Of a stretch of 64,000 nt of DNA, positions 34,457 through 42,013 are shown piece after piece. Each line of letters starts with the position of its first letter. Position 1 is the stretch's first letter. Origin of the DNA: Roseiterribacter gracilis (lineage in GTDB: Bacteria > Pseudomonadota > Alphaproteobacteria > BOG-932 > Roseiterribacteraceae); contig BOPV01000001.1 in NCBI GenBank assembly GCA_018332375.1, positions 2,852,001 through 2,916,000 on the forward strand, written 5' to 3'. The notes under the pieces are model-generated. The model was given only the letters and a program-made list of their open reading frames with translations. It was not told the origin of the DNA and made no database searches. A program made the position numbers and the translations under genes.

Positions 34457-35386
34457 TCAACCGCCTGACAATTTCTGCTGCGCTTCCCAGACGCGGCACA
34501 ATTCGCCGCCGGTCACATTCCACGCGCTACCGAGAACCGTTTCCAGCGCCCGCTCCAACGCGCCGATTCGGTGCGGCTGGCCGATCACCCAGGGATGCAG
34601 CGTGAGCGCCAGAATACGGCCGCCGCCCGTCGCCGCCGCTTCGCGCGCGAGAAAGGCGTGCTGATCCAAGATCTGGTCGGCGAACTCGCTTTCAGCGTGG
34701 CGATAGTCGATCAGAATCTGCCGGTCGCTGAGTTCCGATGAATGCGGCATCGCCACCAGCGATCCGTTCGCAGTGACGAACTGGTACGGCATGTCGTCAT
34801 TGATCCAATCGCCGAACCAACGCACGCCGTTCTCGACCAGCAATTCGGGCGTGCGCTGCGACTCGCTTTTGCCAGGCGAGATCCAGCCATCGACCGCTTG
34901 CCCCGACACGTCGCGCAACGTTGCAAGCGAGTCGGCGATCAATGCGCGCTCGGCCGCCTCCTCCATGCCGCCATAATGCGGGTGATCCATGTCGCGTCCG
35001 TGCCCGACGAGTTCGTGGCCGCCAAGATCACGCAGCAACGACGGAATGCGCCGCGCGACCGCCGCGTTGGTCGGAAACGACGCGCGCAGCTGCAACCGTT
35101 CGAACAGGCGCAGCAGACGCTGCACGCCGACGCGATTGCCGTATTCACGCAAGGTGAAATGCCGCAAATCCGGATAGGGCGTGACCATGCCGCCCGGCAG
35201 CTTGAACGGCGTGCCCGCGGGGTTGAGCGGGAAGAATTCGAGATGCACCGAAATCCACAACGCCACCTTGGCGCCGCCCGGCCACACGACGTTCGGGCGC
35301 GTCGGCAGTGGCGACCACGTATAGCGATCGTGATCCATGCCATAGCGGCGCATGTCGTAGCGCAAATAAGACGGATCGAGCGCCAT
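34457..35386 (-). CDS. polysaccharide-deacetylase/allantoinase-PuuE-like protein, paralogue 1
   Basis: CE4 (NodB-like) protein of 309 residues from ATG 35386, which overlaps the upstream gene's stop by one base (TAATG). The catalytic barrel shows LWISVHLEFFPLNP, the REYGNRVGVQRLLRLFERLQLRASFPTN start of the NodB domain, a histidine cluster in GHGRDMDHPHY, and GWISPGKSESQRTPELL. This resembles the PuuE/allantoinase-like branch that acts on small ureides rather than on polysaccharide, and there is no signal peptide. It is last gene of an overlapping operon with paralogue 2, a MAPEG protein and an isochorismatase-type amidohydrolase. Confidence 0.8.
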   Translation of the reverse strand: MALDPSYLRYDMRRYGMDHDRYTWSPLPTRPNVVWPGGAKVALWISVHLEFFPLNPAGTPFKLPGGMVTPYPDLRHFTLREYGNRVGVQRLLRLFERLQLRASFPTNAAVARRIPSLLRDLGGHELVGHGRDMDHPHYGGMEEAAERALIADSLATLRDVSGQAVDGWISPGKSESQRTPELLVENGVRWFGDWINDDMPYQFVTANGSLVAMPHSSELSDRQILIDYRHAESEFADQILDQHAFLAREAAATGGGRILALTLHPWVIGQPHRIGALERALETVLGSAWNVTGGELCRVWEAQQKLSGG

Positions 35387-36297
35387 TACGTCGCCCGTGC
35401 AGCGATATCCGCCGCGGCCTTGTCGTAGTAATTGTCCAACCAATAGCGCGCGATTTCGCGGCCCGTCGTCACCCACACGCCGTCATGGCTGGTGATGTAG
35501 TCGAGCGCTTCGGCGAATGGTTCGAGCCGGTAAGGTTGGCCGATCAGATAGGCATGCAGCGGGATGCACATCACCGTGCCGCTCTCTTCGCCTTCTTTGT
35601 ACAACCGGTCGAAGTTCGCTTTCAGAATGTCGACATAGCGGCGCGGCGTGATGTTCTGCACGTTGAACGTGATCGAGTCGTTCATTTCGAGCGAATAGGG
35701 TACCGAGCAAAAACGCTGCTTGCCTGCAACCTTGACCGGCGTCGGCTGGTCGTCGTGGAACAAGTCGCACGTATAGGTCAGACCGTACTCGGCCAGCAGA
35801 TCCATCGTGCGTTCGGTGTGGGTCAGCGCCGGCGCCAACCAGCCGGAAATACGCTGGCCGGTGGCGCGCTGCACGGTTTCGATCGCGTCTTCAATGATGG
35901 CGCGCTCTTGCGCCTCGTCCATGCCGTAGCAATAGCGCGTGTTGTAAATGCCGTGGCTGAAGAACTCCCAGCTGCGTTCGACGCAGGCCTGGATGATTTC
36001 GGGGTGATGATCGATCAGCGCAACCGACAGCGAGATCGAGCCGCGGATCTTGAACCGGTCGAGCAGCTCCATCATGCGCCAATGGCCGACGCGGTTGCCG
36101 TAGTCGCGATAGCTATACGGCATCACGTCCGGCGTCGGTTTCGTCCAGGCTTTGCGCTGCGGATTGGGCGGCGGATCGAGTTCGTAGAATTCGATGTTGG
36201 GCGCAACCCAGAAGGCGAGGCGCTTGCCATCGGGCCACACGACTTTGGGGCGGTCGCGATAGGGCCAGTAGTCGTAGAGGCCGGGATCGGCTTTCAC
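35386..36297 (-). CDS. polysaccharide-deacetylase/allantoinase-PuuE-like protein, paralogue 2
   Basis: Protein of 303 residues starting with GTG at 36297, in a GTGA overlap with the MAPEG gene. It is homologous to the neighbouring paralogue (PYSYRDYGNRVGHWRMMELLDRFKIRGSISLSVAL aligns along the NodB start). It has diverged at the metal site, reading SHGIYNTRYCYG where paralogue 1 has the histidine-rich motif. FCSVPYSLEMNDS and CIPLHAYLIGQPYRL are conserved in both. It is cytoplasmic with no signal peptide. The pair may form a hetero-oligomer or act on successive substrates (inference). Confidence 0.8.
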   Translation of the reverse strand: MKADPGLYDYWPYRDRPKVVWPDGKRLAFWVAPNIEFYELDPPPNPQRKAWTKPTPDVMPYSYRDYGNRVGHWRMMELLDRFKIRGSISLSVALIDHHPEIIQACVERSWEFFSHGIYNTRYCYGMDEAQERAIIEDAIETVQRATGQRISGWLAPALTHTERTMDLLAEYGLTYTCDLFHDDQPTPVKVAGKQRFCSVPYSLEMNDSITFNVQNITPRRYVDILKANFDRLYKEGEESGTVMCIPLHAYLIGQPYRLEPFAEALDYITSHDGVWVTTGREIARYWLDNYYDKAAADIAARAT

Positions 36298-36731
36298 AGC
36301 AGCGGCGCTCCGCGCACAGCAAGTTTGACGGCCGCGTAGCCCCACATCGTCATCAACACGAGCGAGCTGACCAAAAACGCGTAGAAGCGCATCGACACGT
36401 TGTTGCTGCCGAGATGGATGACTGCCTGCACCAGGCGGGCTGCGACATAGGCCCAGGCCAGCAGCAGCAGAGCGTAATCGAAAAACGGGATCGCCAGCAG
36501 GATCGCGATCAGCGCATAGAACAGCACCGGAAGTTCGAACAGATTCTCGTAGTGCCGCGCGGCCTGCACGCATGCATCCGGCGGCTCGGCACCGCGATAG
36601 GTGCGGAAATAGCCTGCTGGCAGTGCGCCAGACTTCACCGCGGCAAAGCGCCGGCGTGCCATGATCATCATGACGATGAAGCTCAACAGCGCCAGCGCAG
36701 CAGCCGGCCAGACGAGTGCGATTTTGTTCAA
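36294..36731 (-). CDS. MAPEG-family membrane protein
   Basis: Integral membrane protein of 145 residues with four hydrophobic helices (about 6-25, 66-85, 88-105 and 120-140). The MAPEG signature lies between helices 1 and 2: a conserved arginine-rich loop and AARHYENLFELPVLFYA, the N-x-x-E-x-P motif of glutathione-transferase-like MAPEG proteins. It overlaps the isochorismatase gene upstream and the deacetylase paralogue downstream by 4 bp each. Whether it has enzymatic activity is unknown; many bacterial MAPEG proteins are uncharacterised. Confidence 0.85.
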   Translation of the reverse strand: MNKIALVWPAAALALLSFIVMMIMARRRFAAVKSGALPAGYFRTYRGAEPPDACVQAARHYENLFELPVLFYALIAILLAIPFFDYALLLLAWAYVAARLVQAVIHLGSNNVSMRFYAFLVSSLVLMTMWGYAAVKLAVRGAPLL

Positions 36732-37393
36732 GGAAGCCTCTGCAGATAGTCGCGAACCGTGGAAACGGACTCGACATCAGCATACTTCAGCAGCATGTCG
36801 CAGAGATTGGCGAAGTGCGGGATCTCGTGCTTGTCGGCAACGCACTCTTCCGGAACGATGGTGCGGTAGCCGCGCGACAGTGAATCTACGACGGTCGCGC
36901 GCACGCAGCCCGAGGTCGAACCGCCGGTGACGATCACCGTATCGATTTTGTGCCAGACCAGCAGCGATTGCAGATTGGTTTCGTGAAACGCCGACGCCAT
37001 GCGCTTGTTCAGAATCGCGTCGGTCACGCGATCGATGCGCAGACGGTCGTCGAATTCGCTGCGGCGGCTGCCGACTTTGATGTTCTGTAAACTGTCCGGC
37101 GTATTGGTGCGCGTACCCCAGACGCCCGCGTCGGCCGCGGTTTCCATATAGGCGACATAGGTCCAGACAACCGGAAAGCCTTTGGCGCGGGCCAGATCGG
37201 ACAGTTCGTTGATGTAGTCGAGTTGCTTTGGATCGGTTTCATACGCGGTCGCGAATTCACCGACGCAGGTATAGGCCTTCTGCAGGTCGATATTGATCAG
37301 CGCCGGACGTGCGCCAAAGCCGAACTTGGCGCGTGCGGGCCGGGCGCGGATCTCGGCGAGATATTGGCGCGGCGTCTTGTCGGACAATTCCAT
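36728..37393 (-). CDS. isochorismatase-family cysteine amidohydrolase (N-carbamoylsarcosine amidase-like)
   Basis: Cysteine hydrolase of 221 residues. The D-K-C triad is visible: aspartate in ALINIDLQKAYT, lysine in ILNKRMASAF, and nucleophile cysteine in VTGGSTSGCVRATVVD. The GGSTSGCVRA context is that of N-carbamoylsarcosine amidase and related C-N hydrolases, so the substrate is probably a small carbamoyl or ureido compound. ATG at 37393 is chosen without a good RBS; a GTG at 37438 is an alternative. First gene of the overlapping operon that continues with MAPEG and two CE4-like proteins. Confidence 0.84.
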   Translation of the reverse strand: MELSDKTPRQYLAEIRARPARAKFGFGARPALINIDLQKAYTCVGEFATAYETDPKQLDYINELSDLARAKGFPVVWTYVAYMETAADAGVWGTRTNTPDSLQNIKVGSRRSEFDDRLRIDRVTDAILNKRMASAFHETNLQSLLVWHKIDTVIVTGGSTSGCVRATVVDSLSRGYRTIVPEECVADKHEIPHFANLCDMLLKYADVESVSTVRDYLQRLP

Positions 37394-37462
37394 GCGCGCA
37401 GTCGAAGCCGGCGCAGCCCAGCCGGTCAAGCAAACCACCGGACCAATCAGGGGGTCACGCCG

Positions 37463-37606
37463 CTAGGTGGAAGTCCCGCCACTGGCGAAAAAGATCAGCG
37501 CGCCGAAGAACAGCAGCGCGAGCAGCAACAGCAACCAGCCCACCATCGGACGGTGTTGTGTGCGAACGGACTCGCCAATGGACTTGGGGGATTGCGATTG
37601 CGCCAT
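37463..37606 (-). CDS. 47-residue single-pass membrane protein
   Basis: ATG at 37606 opens a 47-codon frame: a hydrophilic head (MAQSQSPKSIGESVRTQHRP), one strong helix (MVGWLLLLLALLFFGALIFF, residues 21-40) and a short tail ASGGTST. It lies between the isochorismatase gene and another small membrane-protein gene on the same strand, 34 bp apart. The clean head/helix/tail design suggests a genuine small protein, perhaps a DUF-type subunit-like peptide. No family is recognised. Confidence 0.5.
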   Translation of the reverse strand: MAQSQSPKSIGESVRTQHRPMVGWLLLLLALLFFGALIFFASGGTST

Positions 37607-37640
37607 GCCCCGCCAACGACGCACACACGGGTCGGTTCCG

Positions 37641-37826
37641 TCAGCGTCGCCGCAGCTGCACCCACAACAGCAAGCCGATCACAACAACGATCAGTGTGAA
37701 TCCAGCGCCGATCGCCAGCCACGCATCGCTGTCCAGGCCGGGCAGATCGGCCGTCTGGTGCGCCGCCGCAACCGCAATTGCGACCGGCACGGCCAGCGCC
37801 AACAGGAAGAGAAAACTACGTCGCAC
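37641..37826 (-). CDS. 61-residue two-helix membrane protein
   Basis: Small protein with a positively charged start (MRRS), a first hydrophobic segment (FLFLLALAVPVAIAVAAA, 5-22) and a polar loop (HQTADLPGLDSDA). A second helix (WLAIGAGFTLIVVVIGLLLWV, 36-56) is followed by a basic end (QLRRR). It precedes the 47-residue membrane protein on the same strand, so the pair may be co-expressed. Function is unknown. Confidence 0.5.
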   Translation of the reverse strand: MRRSFLFLLALAVPVAIAVAAAHQTADLPGLDSDAWLAIGAGFTLIVVVIGLLLWVQLRRR

Positions 37827-37869
37827 GAAACCTCGCTGCCGACGGAACCTGGATGGGGGTCATCCTGTT

Positions 37870-38059
37870 GCAAGCTCGACACTGAGGAAAGCGAGAGAGC
37901 GGCGACGCCGATCTTCCTCGCGTGTGCGAGCCGGGCAACGAGCCGACGCCCGAGGCTGCCACCGGAAGACTTGTCGCCGGCGAAGCGGAGCGCTCCCCTA
38001 GGCGCAGACGCTTCACGAGAAGGGTCGGATGGACGAGCATCCGGCCCTTCTTTTGTTTT
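37870..38059 (+). ncRNA. candidate structured noncoding RNA ending at an intrinsic terminator
   Basis: Between two minus-strand genes, the plus strand carries a GC-rich block rich in inverted repeats that ends in a strong plus-oriented terminator with no plus-strand ORF in front of it. CTTCCTCG (37913-37920) can pair with CGAGAAG (38016-38022), next to CGTGTGCG with CGCAGACG (one mismatch). Inside are a CGGGC/GCCCG hairpin and CCGG/CCGG. This closed-rod shape is 6S-like, but I cannot match a known family. The 5' end is a guess. Confidence 0.4.
38020..38059 (+). terminator. intrinsic terminator (plus strand)
   Basis: A 12-bp stem with one T-G wobble (38020-38031 with 38038-38049) and a GACGAG loop, followed by CTTTTGTTTT. 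The minus strand lacks a U-tract, so this terminates a plus-strand transcript. Confidence 0.8.
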
Positions 38060-38951
38060 AGGCGTCCTGGATCTCCGGATCGTACGCGCGTCCGGCTTCG
38101 AGCAGCGCGTCGGTTCCCAGCACCGCGTTCAGCCCTTTCAAATCCAGCATCCGGTCGCGCCAGGCAGCGCTCGACCCGTCGCGCTTCAAGTCGGCGAAGA
38201 ACTTTTCGAGCGCGAAGACCAGCACGCGCGTCGCAGCGCCGGGGAAAATCACCAGCTTGAATCCCGCCGCAGCCAACGAGGCCGCATCGCGGATCGGCGT
38301 TGTGCCGCCCTCGACCATGTTGGCGAGCAACGGAACGCGCGCCGCGAACCGCGCCGACACGGTGCGCATCTGCGCTTCATCCTGCGGCGCTTCGACGAAC
38401 AGCAAGTCGCAACCCGCATCGACATAGGCAGCCGCGCGCGCCATCGCGTCGTCGAAGCCGTTCACACCAAGCGCATCGGTGCGCGCGATGATGATCGTCG
38501 ACGCGTCGCGGCGCGCATCGCAGGCGGCTTTGATCTTGCCGACCATGTCCGCCGCCGGCACGACGCGCTTGCCGGCCAGATGGCCGCAGCGTTTCGGCAT
38601 CAGCTGGTCTTCCAGCTGGATCGCCGAGGCGCCCGCGCGCTCGAAGGTGCGCACTGTGCGCTGCACGTTCATCGCATTGCCAAAACCGGTGTCGGCATCG
38701 ACGACCAGCGGCAGATCCGGGCACCGGTCGCGAATATTCGCGATCACGTTTTCGACCTCAGCCGCAGTCGTCAGGCCGATATCGGGACGTCCCAATCGCG
38801 TATAGGCGATCGACGCGCCCGACAAATACGCAGCTTCAAAACCCGCGCGTTCGATCAGCGACGCGGTCAGCGCGTCGTAACAACCGGGCGCCAGCACGGC
38901 GCGATCGGGCCGCGCCAACAGGCTGCGGAGCGTTGCAGCGGGAGTCGTCAT
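38058..38951 (-). CDS. isocitrate lyase/PEP mutase-superfamily carbon-carbon lyase (2,3-dimethylmalate lyase-like)
   Basis: Protein of 297 residues with the ICL/PEPM barrel. The signature PKRCGH (near 119-124) carries the catalytic cysteine, VVDADTGFGN (82-91) binds the metal, and IIARTDALGVNGFDDAMARAAAY and NMVEGGTTP are further conserved segments. The family includes 2-methylisocitrate lyase, oxaloacetate decarboxylase and 2,3-dimethylmalate lyase. The two genes upstream encode aconitase-type large and small subunits, so a hydratase followed by a retro-aldol lyase is likely. The overlap with the small-subunit gene is 4 bp. Confidence 0.85.
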   Translation of the reverse strand: MTTPAATLRSLLARPDRAVLAPGCYDALTASLIERAGFEAAYLSGASIAYTRLGRPDIGLTTAAEVENVIANIRDRCPDLPLVVDADTGFGNAMNVQRTVRTFERAGASAIQLEDQLMPKRCGHLAGKRVVPAADMVGKIKAACDARRDASTIIIARTDALGVNGFDDAMARAAAYVDAGCDLLFVEAPQDEAQMRTVSARFAARVPLLANMVEGGTTPIRDAASLAAAGFKLVIFPGAATRVLVFALEKFFADLKRDGSSAAWRDRMLDLKGLNAVLGTDALLEAGRAYDPEIQDA

Positions 38952-39430
38952 GCGCGTGCCAGTTTCTTTTTGAGATGCGGCATCAGCCCGCCATCTTCGA
39001 TCATCACCATCAGATGTGCCGGGATCGGTTCGACGCGAAATTCGCGGCCGTTGCTGCGCACGATGCCCGCAACCGGATCGACCTCGATCGCGTCGCCGTC
39101 GCGGATTTCGTTCGCCTGCGGAAAAAACAAAGCCGGCAAGCCGAGATTCAGCGCGTTGCGATAGAAGATGCGCGCGAAGCTGGTGGCGAGCACTGCACCG
39201 ACGCCAAGCTGCTTCAATGCCTGCGCCGCTTGCTCGCGCGACGAGCCGATGCCGAACGATGCGCCGCCGACCACCACATCACCGGGGCGCACCTCTTTCG
39301 CAAAGTTCGGCGCGATCGCTTCGAGGCAATGCGTCGCCGCTTCTTCCAACGGCAGTTTCATATAGTGGCCGGGCGCCAACACGTCGGTGTCGATGCCGTC
39401 GCCGAATTTCCAAGCGCGCCCGGAGATCAT
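38948..39430 (-). CDS. aconitase-family small (swivel) subunit, LeuD/DmdB-like
   Basis: Protein of 160 residues, the stand-alone swivel domain of a heterodimeric hydro-lyase. Typical features are WKFGDGIDTDVLAPGHYM at the N-terminus and FGIGSSREQAAQALK (59-73) with the S-S-R-E substrate loop. ARIFYRNALNLGLPALF then contains the N-x-x-N-x-G-L-P motif. The length matches the archaeal-type LeuD/HacB/DmdB group rather than the longer bacterial LeuD. Overlaps by 4 bp on both sides couple it to the large subunit and the lyase. Confidence 0.88.
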   Translation of the reverse strand: MISGRAWKFGDGIDTDVLAPGHYMKLPLEEAATHCLEAIAPNFAKEVRPGDVVVGGASFGIGSSREQAAQALKQLGVGAVLATSFARIFYRNALNLGLPALFFPQANEIRDGDAIEVDPVAGIVRSNGREFRVEPIPAHLMVMIEDGGLMPHLKKKLARA

Positions 39431-40695
39431 TGTAGGTAGCTCCGCGGATCAGCGATGCGGCCTTCGATTGCGCTGGCTGCAACCGTGTAGGGCGAGCCGA
39501 GATAGACTTCGGCGTCCTTGTGTCCCATGCGCCCTTTGAAATTGCGGTTGGTCGAAGAGATGCAGACTTCGCCCGCAGCCAGCACGCCTGCACCCATGCC
39601 TGCGCACGCGCCGCAGCCCGACGGCATCACGATCGCGCCCGCTTCAGTCAGGATCGCCAAGGTGCCGTCTTTCGCCGCGGCTTCGGTCGTCGCACGCGAC
39701 GACGGCGCGATTAGCAGCCGCACGTCTTTCGCGACTTTGCGGCCTTTCAACACGCGCGCCGCCATTTGCAGGTCGGTCAATTTCGCGCCGACGCAGGCAC
39801 CGATATAGGCCTGGTCGATGCGCGCGCTGTTGGCTTCGGCAACCGGCCCGGAGTTTTCGGGCGAGTGCGGGCGCGCAACTTGCGGCACCAGATCGGCGGC
39901 GTTGAAACGATGCACCGCCTCGTAGGTCGCATCAGGATCGGAGCGCCAGCGCAGCGCTTCTTCGTCATCGATCGCAACGCCCGCGGCACGAATGGCGGCG
40001 AGGGTTTTGTCGTCCGGTTCGATGATCGCGCTTTCGGCGCCCAGCTCGGCCGCCATGTTGGTCAGCACGCCGCGTTCCGACATCGACATGGCACGCACTG
40101 TGTCGCCGCCATATTCGATCGCTTTGAACGCGTTATCCATGCCCAGCGTGCGACAGAGATGCAGCATCACGTCTTTGGCGACGACGCCGTCGGCGAATGC
40201 ACCGTTCCAGTCGACGCGAATCGTTGCCGGCACGCGCGTCCAGATGTCGCCCGTCACCATCACGCCGGTCATTTCGGTCGCGCCAAACCCCGCCATGTAG
40301 CAGCCATAGGCGCCCGCCATCGTCGAATGACTGTCACCACCAACGCAGAACAGGCCCGGACGCAGATGGCCGCCTTCGGCCAGCATCACGTGACAAATGC
40401 CCTGCATGTCGTAGAAGGCGCCGATTCCCTGTTCGCGCACCCAATCGCGCGTCAGTTTGAGAATCGCCGCCGACTCTGGATCGACCGCCGGCACGTAATG
40501 GTCGCTGACGACCACGACTTTGGATGGATCCCAGACGCGCGCGCCCAGCTCTTTCAGGCGCGGTGCGACACGGCGCGGTCCCGAACTGTCGTGGAACATC
40601 GCCAAATCGACCGTGGCGGTCACGATCTCGCCTGGCGCAACCGCATCTTTTCCTGCGGCGCGTGCGAGAATCTTCTCGGTCAGTGTCCGGCCCAT
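39427..40695 (-). CDS. aconitase-family large subunit, LeuC/HacA/DmdA-like
   Basis: Iron-sulphur hydro-lyase subunit of 422 residues. ATG at 40695 follows AGCAGG at good spacing. Conserved stretches are MGRTLTEKILARAAG, VSDHYVPAV, GGDSHSTMAGAYGCYMAGFGATEM, and the three [4Fe-4S] ligand cysteines in IGACVGA and SGCGACAGMG. The N-terminal organisation is that of the roughly 420-residue isopropylmalate/homoaconitate/dimethylmalate group, not of bacterial LeuC (about 470) or aconitase. First gene of the three-gene operon, divergent from gcdH across 88 bp. Confidence 0.88.
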   Translation of the reverse strand: MGRTLTEKILARAAGKDAVAPGEIVTATVDLAMFHDSSGPRRVAPRLKELGARVWDPSKVVVVSDHYVPAVDPESAAILKLTRDWVREQGIGAFYDMQGICHVMLAEGGHLRPGLFCVGGDSHSTMAGAYGCYMAGFGATEMTGVMVTGDIWTRVPATIRVDWNGAFADGVVAKDVMLHLCRTLGMDNAFKAIEYGGDTVRAMSMSERGVLTNMAAELGAESAIIEPDDKTLAAIRAAGVAIDDEEALRWRSDPDATYEAVHRFNAADLVPQVARPHSPENSGPVAEANSARIDQAYIGACVGAKLTDLQMAARVLKGRKVAKDVRLLIAPSSRATTEAAAKDGTLAILTEAGAIVMPSGCGACAGMGAGVLAAGEVCISSTNRNFKGRMGHKDAEVYLGSPYTVAASAIEGRIADPRSYLQ

Positions 40696-40783
40696 GAATA
40701 CGCCTGCTGTTGATCCGGCCAGCTGTGTTCCGCGCCGGGATTCGTCGGCATAAGGTAGCGCGCTTTTCTCCAGGAGCCCGATC

Positions 40784-42010
40784 GTGACCCAGCACTCTAT
40801 CCACCAGACGACGCAAGCCACCAAGGCAGAGTCGAAGATGGCCCAGTTCAACTGGGAAGATCCGTTGCTTCTGGAAGAGCAGCTGACCGAAGACGAGCGC
40901 ATGATCCGTGACGCGGCGCGCGGCTACTGCCGCGACAAGCTGTTTCCGCGCGTGCTGGAAGCAAACCGGCACGAAATCTTCCACCGCGAGATCATGAACG
41001 AGCTGGGCGAGCTGGGCCTGCTCGGCATCACGATGCACGGCTATGGCGGCGCCGGCGCGTCGTATGTCGCGTACGGTCTGTGTGCGCGCGAAGTCGAATG
41101 GGTCGATTCCGGCTATCGCTCGGCGATGAGTGTTCAATCGTCGTTGGTGATGTACCCGATCTACGCCTATGGCAGCGACGCACAGAAAGAACGCTGGCTG
41201 CCCGGCCTCGCCAAAGGCGAATTGATCGGCTGTTTCGGTCTGACCGAACCCGACGTCGGATCCGATCCCGCCGGCATGAAGACGCGCGCCAAACAAGTGC
41301 CGGGCGGCTACGTCCTCAACGGATCGAAACAGTGGATCACCAATTCGCCGATCGCCGACGTCGCGGTCGTGTGGGCCAAGTGCGAATGGGACGGCAAGAT
41401 TCGCGGCTTTCTCGTCGATCGCAGCATGAAGGGATTCACCACCCCCAAGATCGAAGGCAAATTCTCGTTGCGCGCCGGCGTTACCGGCGGCATCGCGCTC
41501 GATGATGTGAAACTGACCGAAGACCATCTGCTGCCAGGCGTGGCCGGCATGTCGGGTCCGTTCGGTTGTTTGAACCGCGCGCGCTATGGCATCGCCTGGG
41601 GCGCGATGGGTGCAGCGGAATTCTGCTTCCAGCGCGCGCGTGACTACACGCTGGAACGCAAACAGTTCGGGCGTCCGCTGGCGGCGACCCAGTTGATCCA
41701 GAAGAAACTCGCCGACATGGAAACCGAAATCACGCTCGGCTTGCACGCAGCGCTGCGCGTCGGCCGTCTGTTCGACGAAGGCAAATTGTCAGCCGAAGCA
41801 ATCTCGATCGTGAAGCGCAACAATTGCGGCAAGGCGCTCGACATCGCGCGCCAAGCACGCGACATGCACGGCGGCAATGGCGTGTCGGACGAATATCACG
41901 TCATCCGCGTCGCGATGAATCTCGAAGCCGTGAACACCTATGAAGGCACGCACGACATTCACGCGTTGATCCTGGGCCGCGCGATTACCGGGATTCAGGC
42001 CTTCGGCTGA
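40784..42010 (+). CDS. gcdH: glutaryl-CoA dehydrogenase
   Basis: FAD enzyme of 408 residues that converts glutaryl-CoA to crotonyl-CoA and CO2 at the end of lysine, tryptophan or benzoate-type degradation. The whole sequence follows [40 protein letters not shown] (which holds the glutaryl carboxylate), [13 protein letters not shown], and catalytic E387 in [13 protein letters not shown] at 40784 has GGAG upstream; ATG at 40838 would also leave the conserved core intact. The divergent lyase operon may be part of a related acid-degradation route (inference). Confidence 0.93.
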   Translation: MTQHSIHQTTQATKAESKMAQFNWEDPLLLEEQLTEDERMIRDAARGYCRDKLFPRVLEANRHEIFHREIMNELGELGLLGITMHGYGGAGASYVAYGLCAREVEWVDSGYRSAMSVQSSLVMYPIYAYGSDAQKERWLPGLAKGELIGCFGLTEPDVGSDPAGMKTRAKQVPGGYVLNGSKQWITNSPIADVAVVWAKCEWDGKIRGFLVDRSMKGFTTPKIEGKFSLRAGVTGGIALDDVKLTEDHLLPGVAGMSGPFGCLNRARYGIAWGAMGAAEFCFQRARDYTLERKQFGRPLAATQLIQKKLADMETEITLGLHAALRVGRLFDEGKLSAEAISIVKRNNCGKALDIARQARDMHGGNGVSDEYHVIRVAMNLEAVNTYEGTHDIHALILGRAITGIQAFG

Positions 42011-42013
42011 CCC

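Noticed and set aside
37870..38059. Cobalamin, glycine or SAM riboswitch, or 6S/RNase P/tmRNA assignment for the structured block
   Set aside because: None of the diagnostic conserved strings of those families could be found by eye, so it is reported only as an unassigned candidate RNA.
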